In this document: one piece after another, positions 11,546 to 23,230 of the stretch | Position numbering within the stretch: the first letter of the stretch is position 1 | Layout: the number at the start of each line of letters is the position of its first letter | Source: Gnetum montanum | Lineage: Eukaryota > Streptophyta > Gnetopsida > Gnetales > Gnetaceae | DNA: 64,000 nt | Direction: 5' to 3' | Assembly: GCA_015680685.1 (NCBI GenBank) | Contig: MNCI01035250.1 | Location: 120,772 to 184,771, forward strand | Translations under genes and position numbers: made by a program | The notes under the pieces: generated by a model | Databases searched by the model: none | The model's input: the letters and a program-made list of their open reading frames with translations, nothing else | Told to the model about the DNA's origin: nothing

Positions 11546-13180
11546 GTAAATTCTTTGCCCCCAATTTTTCTCTAGTATTTCTGCAAGTAGCGTTGCCTAG
11601 GGTGAGAATTTGTGGCTGTGATTTTTAGGGATTTTCTCAAATTTTTTGGGTTTTATGGCATTTTGGGTCGCTTGGCATTTCTAGGCTACGGGGAGAGTTA
11701 GCACGAATGCAGGGAAGACCAATTTTTCATTCGACTGTAGCGTGAGTTGCGTTGTTGGCAAGCTTTGGCGTCAATCGTTATCATGGCTGCTAGTGTCTTG
11801 GGCAGCATAAGCTACAAATGAGGGGTTCTGGGGCCCTGGAATGTGAGCTGCAACTTTGGGCTTTTGGGGTTTTCTGCGAATTTAGGCTTTTGGGGCTTTC
11901 TGGGCATGACTATTTGGGGGAAGACCAACGTGAATTCAGGATTTCTTTGTTCTACCTTTTGATTTTGATTTTTGAAAATAGCGTGACTTAGAATTTTGGG
12001 CAAAAATTTTTGGTTTTCTTGGACAATATGACTGTAAATAATTTTTAATTTTTTGAAAGGGGCAAGAATGGCTAGTATGACTATGAATTTTCAATCTGTT
12101 GGGGCATGAGTGTCTTACCTTCCTCAGCAACGTGAGCTACAAGTTTTTCAGTGCGACTACGCAATTTTTGATTTTGGAGGTAGGGCAGCGTGACATATGA
12201 AATTTTCAACCCTCCAAGGCAACATGACAAATGAGTTTTCTAGCCCTCCAGGGGAGTGTGACATGTGAAATTTCTTGGATCCTTGGAGGGCAAGAATTGG
12301 TCAGCATGACTTTGTCGGGAGGTTGGCAGCAGTGTGACCTAGGGATAAGGGCCCAACGTGACTGCAAAAATTTTGGATTTTTGGGGAACTCAGCCTGACT
12401 GCAGTGTGACTTGCAATTTTTAGATTTTTAGTCCCTGAGCAACATGACCATGAATTTTTCAATTTTCTCCCTAGGTAGTGTGACCATGAATTTTCAATTT
12501 TCTCCCTTGGGTAGCGTGACCATGAATTTTTAGTTTTCTCCCCTGGGCAACGTGACTTGATTTTTGAATTTTGAATTTTCAGTCTATGGGCTTTTCAAGG
12601 AGGACATGGCCAACATGAACATGGGTAGCTTTTTAGAACAAGTAGCAATTCCCGCATGATCTAGAATGTGGGAAAGCCCAGCGTGACTTGGTTACAGGCT
12701 AACTTGACCTAGTGTGTGACTTAGTGGTGGGAAGACCTATTCTCTTTTCTATTTTGGCCTGCTATATGATTGCTAAGTTATGGATAATGATTGTAAGCAC
12801 CGAGCATGAGTGTTGAGGGAGGATTGCATGACTTTGTTGGAATAACCTTCTAGTGTGAGTTGCCTTTGAGAGGTTGCGGTGTGAGTGTCAATTCTTCCTT
12901 GCTTTGAAAAGTAATTTGTCAAGATGTTCAATGATTTCTAAATTTTATATTATTTATATTGTTTATTGTTTTTTTTTTTGGATTGATGATTTAAACATGG
13001 ATTTGCTCTTGAACCAATTTCGATGTGCCCTGGGAAGCATAAGATTACACTAAATAGATGTTAGTGTCCTCGTCTCATGGGGTGCAATATTTGTTTATGT
13101 GATTTTTTGGTTTTATGTGATGTTGATCTATTGTTAGTTCCTAGATTTTTTACTTACCCAATGTTTTGGTTATGTGTAAG
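11546..13180 (+). other. Long first intron / leader of the antisense gene, with GTGAC motif array
   Basis: Non-coding, 1.6 kb, from a GTAAAT donor after the basic exon to the AG before the FCP1-like exon. The direct splice does not keep frame, so a small exon may hide here. The stretch 11980-12720 is filled with GTGAC repeats (listed separately); 12960-12980 is a poly-T run. Confidence 0.5.
11980..12720 (+). repeat. (A)GCGTGAC(C/T) motif array upstream of the antisense coding exons
   Basis: At least fifteen copies of G(C/T)GTGAC or CATGAC, many followed by CATGAATTTT and spaced about 30-60 bp; three near-identical 37-bp units lie at about 12440-12550. The same word recurs in the LTRs of B and in its leader (21280-21450) but not in the arrays of C or G, which use another word. 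Confidence 0.7.
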
Positions 13181-16100
13181 GGACCTAAATATTCTCTCCT
13201 TGTCATTGAGCTTATTGGTGTGCTTGCTTGGTTTGGCCCCCTTTGGCTAGATACACCTCCCTATGACATGCAAATTGGGCCCCATGTAATATGGTTCCAT
13301 CCCGCTGCTAGTTCGTTCTTGTCTTTTATACTACAAAATTTCAATGTTGTCATATGGTCTCATCTAAGCGAACAGATGGCTCGTGACATTATTGAGATAT
13401 TTTTGCCCAAGGCTACACAAGACATGCTAGCCTTTATCACTGATATTAATGAGGGACTTTTTAGAGTGAAGGGAGGTCCTACTGAGGGTCCTAGATCCAC
13501 TCATCCTTTAACTCATGTGTGGGAGCTACCTACCTATAGTCATTACAACAGTAGCAACACAATTTTCCTAGCCCTCCATGTGCATACTTTATTTCAGAAC
13601 CCACCCAAGATAGTATATAGAGTGGACCGGTATGCTCCTTTATGTCTTATTTTAAATTTTTATTTCTTTTTAATTTTATGTCATCATCTAAATGTGAATG
13701 TTATTTTCCTATGTAGGTCCCATTTTGATGAACATGGGATGTGCGATGATGATGGTGGACTTGCTTTAATGCGCATGGTGCTAGAGGTGTTTATGGTGGG
13801 CCCCATTCTTCGTGCTGCAATGTTAGACTAGATCAAGATGGCCCTTGTTGACTCCCATAGGTAATTTTCAAGAGCCTTTGAGCATTGCCAGGCTCACTGT
13901 TGGTTACATAAGGATTGGTCTCCTAATGGGCCAATTCTTCCACAAAGGATTGATACTGTGCCCACCTCACTTTCACTAGTCATAAATGGTAAGTGACTGC
14001 ACCTTAGACTCCATTTTCCTTTTTAGTTTTATCATTTTGTGTCATATTCCTTTTTTAAATTTTTGCTCTATGTTTTTCTTTTACAGCAGCCATCCCCCCT
14101 GAAGAAGTTACTATTACTATAGGTTGTACCAAGGCTACGCTTTTTACGAAGTATGGGGAGGTGGAGCAATCACAAAAGTGGTTACAGAAGCAAGCTTCTG
14201 ATTTAATCATCAGTCGCCTCACCCAGGCTAGTTTGATGGAACTATTTACAACCTTGACTCCTAGCATTCCGACTACTGAGATGGTTACAATTGTTGACTC
14301 TTTCAGTGGCGATGCTTTTCATTTTACCACACGGGTTCAGGGAGTAAACATATCATTCCACCTAACCACTAAGTTTCTTTTCGATCTTTTTGGCATTCCC
14401 ATGAATGATGCCACGGTAGTTGTGGACAAAGAAACTAAGTATGGACAGGTCATAAAGGAGCTTGAGTAGTGGTTAGGTTTTTCTAAGGGTCCTAAGGGAT
14501 TTTCCATGTGAGAGGATACCCGATCGATGGAAGTGAACTTCTTGTATCCTCTCTTTCAGGCGTGGGTGTTCCTCAAATCTCTTTCTCAAGGGAGAAACCT
14601 TGGGATCAAGTCTGTGCATGTGATGCATGCGATTTTGGACATAGTCATGCACTACAATTGGGCACAATTTCTAGGATCTGGCCTTCATGGGAAAATTATC
14701 AGGTTATGTTCAAGCATCCATGCAAAATCCCACTTCACCTTTTCCTTCTTTGCGGGGTACCTACGTAGGTTCGCTAAATTCCTAGTAGTTCATGAGGATA
14801 ACCACTACATTTTGAGAGACCGTTTGCAACTATCCCGTCCTTGGATATGCCACTTATATAGCACCACTAGATCCCAGGACCCGCCGGAAGACATTGAGGA
14901 GTCTATATCGGTTACTAGTGGAGGTGTGGCCAGCCATTCTCATCATTCCCATGACAGCTTGGGATTGGAACCACCTAGGCTGCACGCATCTGTTAAGAGA
15001 GATGAATGCTTAATTAGTGAGACTATTGGAAAGTCCAAGGCACAGGTGAAAAGGAGAGAACATCTAAAGGAGCTTGCTTCAGATGTGAGACCCCCAAGGA
15101 CAAGGAAGATTTGGTTTATACTGCCAGTGGAGGGTAAGTTGTTTGTTACATTTTTTTTTTTTTTTTGGTTTATATGCTATTGGATGTACCTATGTGCTAT
15201 ATCATACTGACTTTAAGGCTCTAGCATTATTTCAGAGGAAAGTACGAAGAAGGAGAGAGAGGTCATGGCTCCGATACCTAAGGAGGAAGGAAAAGAAAAT
15301 GAAGAAGCGATCGAGGAAGGAGAAATTCTTGCCCCACAAGAGGAGGATATGACAAGCAACGTAGGGACAACACTTGTAGAAGCCTTGGATGCACTTAGGC
15401 ATTCAAGTGATGAACATGATGTCCTTGGTGGTTTCTTTAATGGATCCTTGTAGCTTGGTGACTTGCCCAGGCTAAACAGCGAAGGTCTTTTTGGTATGTT
15501 CCTCTTTAGCTCAATCTATATTCTGCGTCTTTTGATTTTTTTTATGTGTTGTTCTTGATTATATTGACTATTTTGGGGTAGATGCTGAAATTCTTGAGGC
15601 ACCTATACCTCGGGAAGTGACATCAGGATCGTAGGTTCCAATTGAAGAAACCTCCCCTGCTCGTCCCACATCAACTAACCCGTTGAGGCCATGGCTTGAG
15701 ATGCCTAGAAAAATGGATTTTGTTATGAGAATTGTTAATGAGGTGGCCACCTTCTTACAAGAAACTCATCCAGAACTAGGTGTGTGCACATTACATGTCA
15801 TTCTAAGTGTTTGGTTTTACTATGTTTCTTTGTGTTTATTTTTTTATCATGCCTAATTTATGTGTGCACCTATAGGCATCAAACTCCAATGGGATCCTTC
15901 TGAAGCTACCCACATTGATGCTCTCCCTAAGTTACCAGGGGATATTGAGCAAGTCCCAAGAAAGATCTACGATGTGGTTTCTAGTTGCGTCATATAGAAT
16001 GCCAAGACAGTTTGGACTTTAAGGAATTCGACTGAGTATCTATGGGATGAGGTTCACACACTGAAGGAGACACTAGCAAAAGAGAGAGAGGAGAAAATGG

Positions 16101-16876
16101 ATCTCCAGTCCCGTTATGACTTTGCTGCTGCTAGGTTGTCTGGTGATAGCACATGGCACTCATCTGAAATCACCTATGCATGTTATTGGACGATTTTAAA
16201 TAATAAGGTGCAGGCTACAAAGGACTTAGTAGAACAAAGAGCACAGATAGATTTATTGAACAGGAAGTGTCAAGATTGGAAATCCTTTGCTGCCAAAGTT
16301 TGGAAGTGGAGCCAAGACCAAAAGGACCACAAGCATCAATACAAGAAATGGTTGAAGGAAGAGTCAGTTGAACGTCACCAAGCTGAGATATTCATCAATG
16401 GGTTAGGTTTGTGACCTTATTATGACAGGTTTGTTGAGTGCACTGAGGTGGAGGGATCTTTAGAGAGAACAATTACCACCACCTTTGGGGAGACTGCAAT
16501 AGGCATGTTCTCTCTTGAGCGCCCTACTTGGAACCTAGTGGACAAGGGTAAAGCACTCGCTGGCATTTACCTTGGCTTGGAGGAGGATTGGAAAAATTTG
16601 CCCAAGAAGGATATTCTACGGTGTTTGGAGACCAACTTGGGGCCTTCCTTAGTTGTGAGTGTTTTATTGTGGCATTTATTTTTGTATGATTTTATTGTTT
16701 TCATCATTAGTGTTACTATTTCTCTGATTTTTGTGTTTATAATTTGCTTTATTACCCTTACCTTTTTTGTTTTATTTTCTATTTTCTGTTTGTAGGGACA
16801 TGTTAATGATGGAGCTGGCCCAAGTGGAGCAGGAGCAGACGATGAAGAGGATCTTGGGGATCAACCCCATCCATGA

Positions 16877-17289
16877 GCTTTGCGTTAGTCAGACTTAAGC
16901 TGTTAAGTGTTTTTAGATTTTGGATGTTTGAAAAAATGTATAAAGACTGATGTAATGACCTAGATTTAATCGTGGTATAAAATGGTCGCATTCTTTTGTT
17001 ACTTTGTTGTTCCATGTATATATATATATATATCTTTGTTATTTTTCATGTTTTTCATTGTTTTTCTTTGTTTTCTTGAGTATATTTTGAACATGTGCGT
17101 GCAACTAAAGGTAGCATAAATTTCTAAAATGTAAAGCAAAATGTAAAGTAAATATTTGAAAAAGAAGGCAACGACCATGCATGAATCTAAATTGTAACTT
17201 GTAACTTGTGAGCGAAAATTCAATGTAAAATGACTGGAGTTCGTGAATCTGTAATTTTTTGGCTCTTGTTTAAAGCCTTTTCGGGCTGG
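16877..17289. other. 3' region of the antisense gene, no other gene seen
   Basis: Follows the TGA of the antisense gene. Contains AT-rich sequence and a (TA)n microsatellite at about 17015-17031. Probably the 3' UTR of the plus-strand gene, meeting the 3' end of the minus-strand gag-pro frame beyond the next array. Confidence 0.45.
17015..17031. repeat. (TA)n microsatellite
   Basis: Simple TA dinucleotide run just downstream of the antisense gene. Confidence 0.8.
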
Positions 17290-17640
17290 GTACATCAGTT
17301 TAAAGTCATGATGGACCATTGCATCTGTTGTTAAAGAAAGAAGGATTACCAGTTTTATGCGATGGTGGGCCAAAGGTAGTAACGTTTTCAGAAATTTTTA
17401 AACAGAACTGGGCATTTTTGACCATGGCTAGTTTAATGTCATTGCAAATGTTTATTGGTAGTTTAACATCATACTAGATGATCGGTAGTTTAACGTCATT
17501 TCAGACATTTCGTAGTTTAACGTCATTTTGGACATTTCGTAGTTTAACATCATTTCGGACATTTCATAGTTTAATTCTATTTATTGAGTTGCTTTTTGAT
17601 CCTTTGTAGTTTAACATATGGGGTTGAGCATGTGGGTAAG
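17290..17640 (-). repeat. Minisatellite array after the gag-pro stop of element B
   Basis: Units with AGTTTAA(A/C)GTCAT followed by a TGGACC or GACATTTCG spacer. The densest run is 17455-17575, with about 22-bp spacing. It begins at the stop of the gag-pro frame (17577) and mirrors the array after the pol stop (6991-7417). A single related unit sits at 10893-10925 beside the pol start, so the antisense gene lies between array pieces. Confidence 0.65.
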
Positions 17641-18579
17641 ATTTTATACTCACCTTCTCCTTCATCGGTGATATCAAAGGGTAATTCCAACCAAGAGACA
17701 TCAGTAGAGATGGTGCCTATGTTTGTATTGTCTAGTGTTTCTTCAGTTTCAATAGGATTGGGAGTTAACATTGGATTTATGTTTTGGAGTATGCTCATGG
17801 TTCCTTGCTTAGGTTCAATGAACTCAATTTCTAACTCTTCATCTACTCTAGGGTATGAGGAAGTAGGCAGTACTATTGCATCTCCATATATGATGATCTC
17901 ACCACCCTCGTAAGGTAGGTGGATCTTCTAATGGATTGGTGAGGACATGGCTTTAAGTTGAGCCAGCCAAGGATGCCCTAGGATTAGATTAAATCCTAGC
18001 ATTTCATCGACTACTATGAATTCAACTGATGTGGGGAATTGGTCCCTAGCTATGAAATCCAAGGTAACCATACCTTTTACTCCAACACGGGAACCACTAA
18101 AGTATTTTAGGAAAGAAGTTGTCGTGGGATGTATTTGTTTGGTAAGTCCCAGTTTTTCGATGACGGGAAAAGGTATTACATTGGTTGCCACATCGTCATC
18201 GACATGCATCCTACGTATCTTGAAATGATTAAACTATCGTTATGAACATAGGGGTTGTAGTAACTTCTCCTGTTTTCTCATCTAGCTTAATGTCCTTAGT
18301 GCAAAACTCTAGGGATGTAGTCTTTGATTCCTGAGATTGTGCGGATAATGCTACATGAATGGATGGTTCATCTGTAGGAAGGTCCTCACTAACAAGGACT
18401 GAAGTTAACATATGCACGAGAGCTTCTCGGTGTATTGGTGAAGTCATTACTAGATCATACAGGCTTAAAGAAGTATTCTTTTGTTTCAAAGCTTGTGCGA
18501 CCTGGGTCAATGCATTCACTAGGTCTTTACCATTTGGGGCACCCTTGTCTATAGAGATTTGGTCCATTTGACCCAGCAT
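17577..18579 (-). pseudogene. Element B aspartic protease region
   Basis: Minus strand. The retropepsin-like part (about 17930-18210) has VDDDVATNVIPFPVIEKLG where the family has D-(S/T/D)-G then a hydrophobic run; the Gly is lost here (DDD), whereas the C copy keeps VDDG. It continues with VEFIVVDEMLGFNLILGHPWLAQ, the usual C-terminal protease strand (ILG.PWL). Upstream (18229-18579) is a low-complexity spacer. Downstream, a tail of about 73 residues ends at 17577. Stops at about 18225 and 17925 break the frame. The role was cleavage of the Gag-Pol polyprotein. Confidence 0.8.
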
Positions 18580-18599
18580 TCATATTTCCTGTGGAGGGG

Positions 18600-21113
18600 T
18601 TTTTACTAAAGATGCTGGGTTTGGAACATGACTTGTGACATTATCCTTATTTTAATGACTCGTACTAGGCTCATTAATGGGCAAACCCATGGGAATAGCA
18701 TTTAACGGTGTTGGCTTTGGTGGTCCCAATTTGTGTTAATGGTTTTCTCTTTCCAAATGTTCTCTTTTTAGTCTATCAGCAAGACATTCTCGCAAAGGTC
18801 ACAAGGGAATGGAGGTGGGTTTTGTATCAGGGCATTTTGGCACCCAGATCACAAAGGAAATGGGTCGGTTTTCAAATGGTGTGGTTGTGGCTGCAACAGA
18901 AGGAGGTACACGGATAATGAATGGTCTTAGTGGTGTGGGGGATGTGTGCATGATGAAAGGGGTTTGAGGATAGGTTGGGGTAGGTGTGTTTTTTGAAGGC
19001 CTGCAAATCACAAGAGGTTTTTGAAAAACGTCTTGTCTGTCTTCCACATAGATAGTATTAATCACATATGGTGCATCGTTAGTATTGAGAGGATCCTTGT
19101 AGACCCCCATAGATTGGTTTTGGGGTCTTACTGGGTTTGCCTCGTCGAATACTACTTTGCCCCTATTAATCATGCGTTGTATATCCTGTTTCAATGTAAA
19201 GCAGTAATCAATCCCATGACCACACTGTTGGTGATATTCATAAAACCTATCCAACCTAAAGCCTTTTGGAATGGGTTTTTTGGTTGTTGCTAAGGCTGGA
19301 TTTTTGGCCAATTCACCAAATTGATCATGTCTTTGAGAGGCTGCAGGAGACATTTGTTTGTGTTGAATTAGCCTAGCCTTTAGAAGTTGATCAAGTAATT
19401 GTGAAGGCTTCATGGGCAATGGTGTGTATTGAGTGGGGTCCTTTCTTTCAAATGTATGGGCATGACCTATGTTGTTGTTTCTATTTGAAGAATTTTTGGG
19501 TGTAGGAGTGGGTCTGGTTCTTTCATAGCTATTTGGGACAGCAGGTTGTTTTCCTTTTTGTTCTGGATGATTAGGTCGGGTTGTTTCGGCCACTGCTACT
19601 ACTATTGTTTTGGATTTATCTTTCCTCGTATGTTGGCTCCTAAAGGTTGAGTAGGCTGGGTCATTACTTGTTTGTGCCACCTCTTCTATATCTTTGATTT
19701 GCACGAATGCTTGGGTCAATGTGTGGGCTTTTAGGTATTAAATTTTTGACTTAATAAAGTAATTCACAGTTGCCTTAAGAATGGTAAGTAGATATGTTTC
19801 AAGGATGGGTTCGTGAAGTTCATTCAAGGCTGCACTACACCTTTGGATAAATTTTTGTGCTGGTTCAAGCGGTGCTTGTTTAATTTGGATCAAGCTATCT
19901 AACGCGGCTTCAGGTTTTAGATTGTACTTGAAATGGGTGATGAAATGGTGCAAAAAATATTCTAGAGAAGATATGGAGCTACAGGGTAAAGCTCGGTAGC
20001 AGTCTAAGGCTTTTTTGGTTAAGGACATAGCGAACACACACAAAATTACATGGGGACATGCTTGAAGCAAAAGACTTTTTGTTTGAAATGTCACTAGGTG
20101 GGCATTTGCGTCTCCCTCTCCATTGTACTTGGTCAGCTGGGGTAATGAGACTCCCTTTGGCAAGGTTAAGGGTGGAACTGAGGGGTCAATTGGATCATCT
20201 TGATAGAAATCTATTACCTTGACTTCCTTAGTGTTCACAGTTTTAAGACGTTTTAATTCTTCTGCCAAGGAGTGCATCATTTTTTTGTGTCTGCCCATTC
20301 TTGGGCAGTAGGCAAGCCAATGGGTTGAGTGGATTGTGGATGATAATGGTTCAATTGTTGCATTGTTTATGGAAAAATAGGTTGTTGGGCCACCATTTGT
20401 TGCTGTGGGACAGTATTTGGGACTGAGACTACAACTGGTGGAACCCACTGCCCAACCACAGGTTATGAAGTAACACCTTGAACGTGTTGGGTTAGAGTAA
20501 TCAGTGGTGCTCCGTGGATCTATACCTAAGGTATGTAATGGGTGGATGTGGAAGCTGGTATGACGAATGGCATCCCAATTATTTGGGGTTAAAAGATTAA
20601 CCCTGTGTTATTTTAGGGAGGGAGTTGTTGGGATTGTACTTGCAGGGGTACAATGGAAGTGGATGCATCAGAGTGAACTTTATTGAGCACAGAGAAGATA
20701 GGAATGGAAGCAGGTACCTCTTGTCAAAAAAATGGTGCTCGAGTGTTTGCGGATGAAGGGGGAAGCACAGTTTCTTCCAGAAAAGGGTGGAATAATGGAT
20801 TTGTATAGGCATGGGGACTGACAATGTGGTAGGAATCTCCATGTTCAGATTAGGTTGCAAAATCATCTTCCTCATCTTGAGGCTCTATTGGCGGTAGCTG
20901 TAAGGCTTGACTTCTTGCCATAAGAAGCTGGGATATGAGTTTATGATGGTTTTCAGACAATGGGATTATGTTGAATGCTAAAGGGATGGACTCACGTCCT
21001 CCTTTGTGGATAAATTCATATTCTCGCTTCGCTTCCCTCTCTATACGGTCGATAGGTAGGTTGGCTTGGATTTTGACACAAATGAAGTTATACTCTTCAG
21101 GTGTAAGAGTCAC
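18600..21113 (-). pseudogene. Element B gag
   Basis: Minus strand from MTLTPEEYNFI (21113). The capsid-type retrotrans_gag segment lies at about 19740-20260 (LPQLTKYNGEGDANAHL, ALDCYRALP, LEYFLHHFITHFKYN, ALNELHEPI). Further on, FYEYHQQCGHGIDYCFTLK (about 19200-19260) is the C-x2-H-x3-GH-x4-C-like knuckle of Tat/Athila gags, with the first Cys now Tyr. Several stops and frame changes occur (for example about 20850, 20450, 19735). Gag forms the cytoplasmic particle and packages RNA. The N-terminal part is Gln/Glu-rich with a basic stretch. Confidence 0.85.
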
Positions 21114-21279
21114 ATAAGTAGGGCCTTTGACCTAGTGTGTAGGGCCTTGGGGATTTATATGTTCAATAACAGTTATGGATTCCGTAGTAGTCACAGGGTT
21201 CAAAGTTTTGGCCCCAAAGTCAGAGATTGGCAGTGTTACTAGGTTGATTTGGGAGGATTCCATGATGAACGTGAGCAGA

Positions 21280-21450
21280 TTGGACTACATGAGTTAGATT
21301 GCAAGCAGCCGCAGTGTGACTAGCATGACACAACTGCAGTGTGACCAATGTGACCAAACCATAGCGTCACCAAACCACAGCATGACACAACTGTAGTGTG
21401 ACCAAACTACAGTGTGATCACAGTGAGCAAGCTGCAATGTGACCAACAAC
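21280..21450. repeat. CAGTGTGACC motif array in the leader of element B
   Basis: About nine copies of CA(G/A)(T/C)GTGAC(C) or AGCATGACAC in 170 bp, between the gag start and the primer-binding site. Same word as in the B LTR and upstream of the antisense gene. Confidence 0.65.
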
Positions 21451-21530
21451 AACAGGGAGACTCACAGGGACAAGATGAACAATTTTTGACTAGTAGTGTG
21501 ATCGTCATTTTAACAAACAACAAGCAAGTT

Positions 21531-21550
21531 GGCCCTCCTTCTAACGCCAA
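21531..21550 (-). promoter_or_regulatory. Primer-binding site of element B
   Basis: Five bases inside the 5' LTR the minus strand reads TTGGCGTTAGAAGGAGGGCC, starting TGG as required for pairing with a tRNA 3' CCA. Element C has a near-identical site (47903-47925). I cannot name the tRNA with certainty. Confidence 0.75.
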
Positions 21551-21555
21551 TTTAT

Positions 21556-23230
21556 TGTACTGACCTAAATCATTGGTGTAAGGTTGGAAGAAAACAAACA
21601 CCGAAAGATCATCGGGCAGGCATAGTTGACCCTACCTTCGCTTGAGGGAAAGCTGGAAAAGGGAACGAAGGCAAAGTGCCTTGGATGGTCTGCATGAAAA
21701 TCAACCAAGGACTTCCCCAAGCATAAACTATGGCTTGAATTGGGGTTATCATAACTGATGTCTTAAAACGTGAACAATGCACGTAAAATGTAAACAGGAT
21801 CATAAATAGAATATAAGAAAAACGTAAATAGAACATAAACTGAATGTAGTAAGCAAAATGTAAATAGAACGTAAACTAAATATAAAACAAAGTAAACGGA
21901 AATAATGGTTGGTTGGAAAAATGAACTGAATTGTATTGCTTAGAAAAGATGTGCATTGGTCAAAGTGTAGATACACGTGTGGATGGTAGGTCAAATGCCT
22001 AGCCCTAGGGTGATGTGACGTGATGATGCAATGATGTGATGTGATGTATGTGAGAAGTGCTTGGATGCCAAGAGTCAAGTATGCCGAGCGCCCAAGGATT
22101 GCTGGTTTTCTGTATGTTCTCAAAATTGCCAATGTCTCCAATTGCCAACCCTGGTTCATATGAATTGATAGGGTATTTATAGGGCTAGGCTAGGCTTGAG
22201 TGTAGAATTCCAGAATGGAATCAACGGTTGGGATTTAACAGGAAAATAGATCAAGTGACACATGTCTGATGGACAGCCATGTGTGAGTTGGTCATGTGCT
22301 AGCAAGCTACATTCTTGACCAAGTACATTGCATGTTACCACTCGTGGGTTACTCAAGCACATAGGAGTACATACAATTTGGATTGTGAGGGCTCGACATG
22401 CCCACAAATGAAGAAAATTTACAAAGAAAATCAAAGTGATTGACTCCGGCTTGCTTGAAAATTCTTGGTCCTGAATCAACTGTTGCAAGATGTCGGTTCG
22501 AGAGGTTTCATGGCTGCTTAAGGTGGTTCTACTTTGCCAGAGCTTCTAGCATGAATGGATGTGAGGTTCAACATGTGTTCCATTGTCTTCATGCTTCACT
22601 CACGCTCAGCGTGACCTCCAGCATGTGTTCTTTAGCATCTAGCATGTGTACGCTGTAGTGTGTGTATGCTGCACTCATGCCTAGCATGACCTTCAGCATG
22701 AGCAAGAGAAACTAACATGCTTTACTCCAAATCTTGAATTTTGAAGCCTTGTTTTTTAGTGCAAGTGCAACTATTGCCTAAATTTGTCTAAGAGTGACCT
22801 GAAATCTGGACTTTGAGCTCGAATGTGTCTGGTTTGAAGCACTTTTTGGGAGATTATGCTGGAGGTCATGCTGCAGCATGACCACAGCATGACCTGCAAA
22901 AACTTGAGATTTTGAATTGAAACTAGAATTTTCTGGAGGCTGGGACTAGAGGTTGTCGATGGTGAACCTTGAAGATTGATTTACTCCTTTGAAAATCTAA
23001 TTGTTTTGACTTGATTTGGAGGCTTTGAGAGTTGGTCACACTTTGACTTGATTTGGAGGCTTTGAGAGTTGGTCACACTGGGGGCAAGCTAGTTTTGACA
23101 GCGTGAGCAACCTACCTTGGGAAAGCTAGGTGTGAGCTCCATGCCTTAGCCAAATTTTGCCTCTGGAATGCTAGGGAGGGCTTGGGTCATCCTCGTTTCA
23201 AAGTGCTAGGCCAAAATTAGTGGTGTTTCA
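21556..23230 (-). repeat. Element B 5' LTR (right copy)
   Basis: A 1675-bp LTR, TGTACTGACC to GGTGTTTCA, followed by the target duplication CTACT at 23231-23235. It aligns throughout with 4173-5808. A 37-bp segment is tandemly duplicated (23004-23040 and 23041-23077), explaining nearly all of the length difference. Sense transcription should start about 30 bp below the TATA box at 22174-22181. Confidence 0.93.
22174..22181 (-). promoter_or_regulatory. TATA box, element B 5' LTR
   Basis: TATAAATA on the minus strand, with flank CCTATAAATACCCTATC conserved in the partner LTR. This would drive gag-pol. Confidence 0.75.

Larger units (their letters stand above)
11406..16876 (+). pseudogene. Antisense spliced gene of element B: FCP1-like HAD domain, retroelement domain, coiled coil
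   Basis: Plus-strand gene lying opposite to gag-pol. Exons: 11406-11545 (Lys/Arg-rich), 13181-13629, 13717-13988, 14087-15133, 15236-15493, 15582-15779, 15876-16654, 16796-16876. The introns (except the first, whose phase does not fit, so an exon may be missing) have GT-AG ends, several with GTAAGT donors, and join in consistent phase. Exon 13181-13629 resembles FCP1/NLI-interacting-factor HAD phosphatases: KYSLLVIELIGVL (DxD positions lost), FHPAASSFLSFILQNFNVVIWSHL, YNSSNTIFLAL, then LFQNPP. Exon 14087-15133 has a domain with TTRVQGVNISFHLT and LFDLFGIP like retroelement-associated plant ORFs. Exon 15876-16654 is coiled-coil rich. The acidic tail ends DEEDLGDQPHP. About eight stops make this copy dead. 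Function unknown; a regulatory role is inference. Confidence 0.72.
4173..23230 (-). mobile_element. Element B: complete 19-kb Tat-type LTR retrotransposon with an antisense gene
   Basis: Two direct LTRs (4173-5808 and 21556-23230) bound this insertion. CTACT precedes it (4168-4172) and follows it (23231-23235), so it is a complete insertion into H, and the H coding sequence continues across. Sense transcription is on the minus strand: right LTR, primer-binding site, gag, protease, RT, RNase H, second RNase H, integrase, polypurine tract, left LTR. An eight-exon gene on the plus strand occupies 11406-16876, between protease and RT. By eye the LTRs differ at about one base in ten, so the insertion is old. 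Stops in most ORFs make it non-functional now. Confidence 0.93.
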
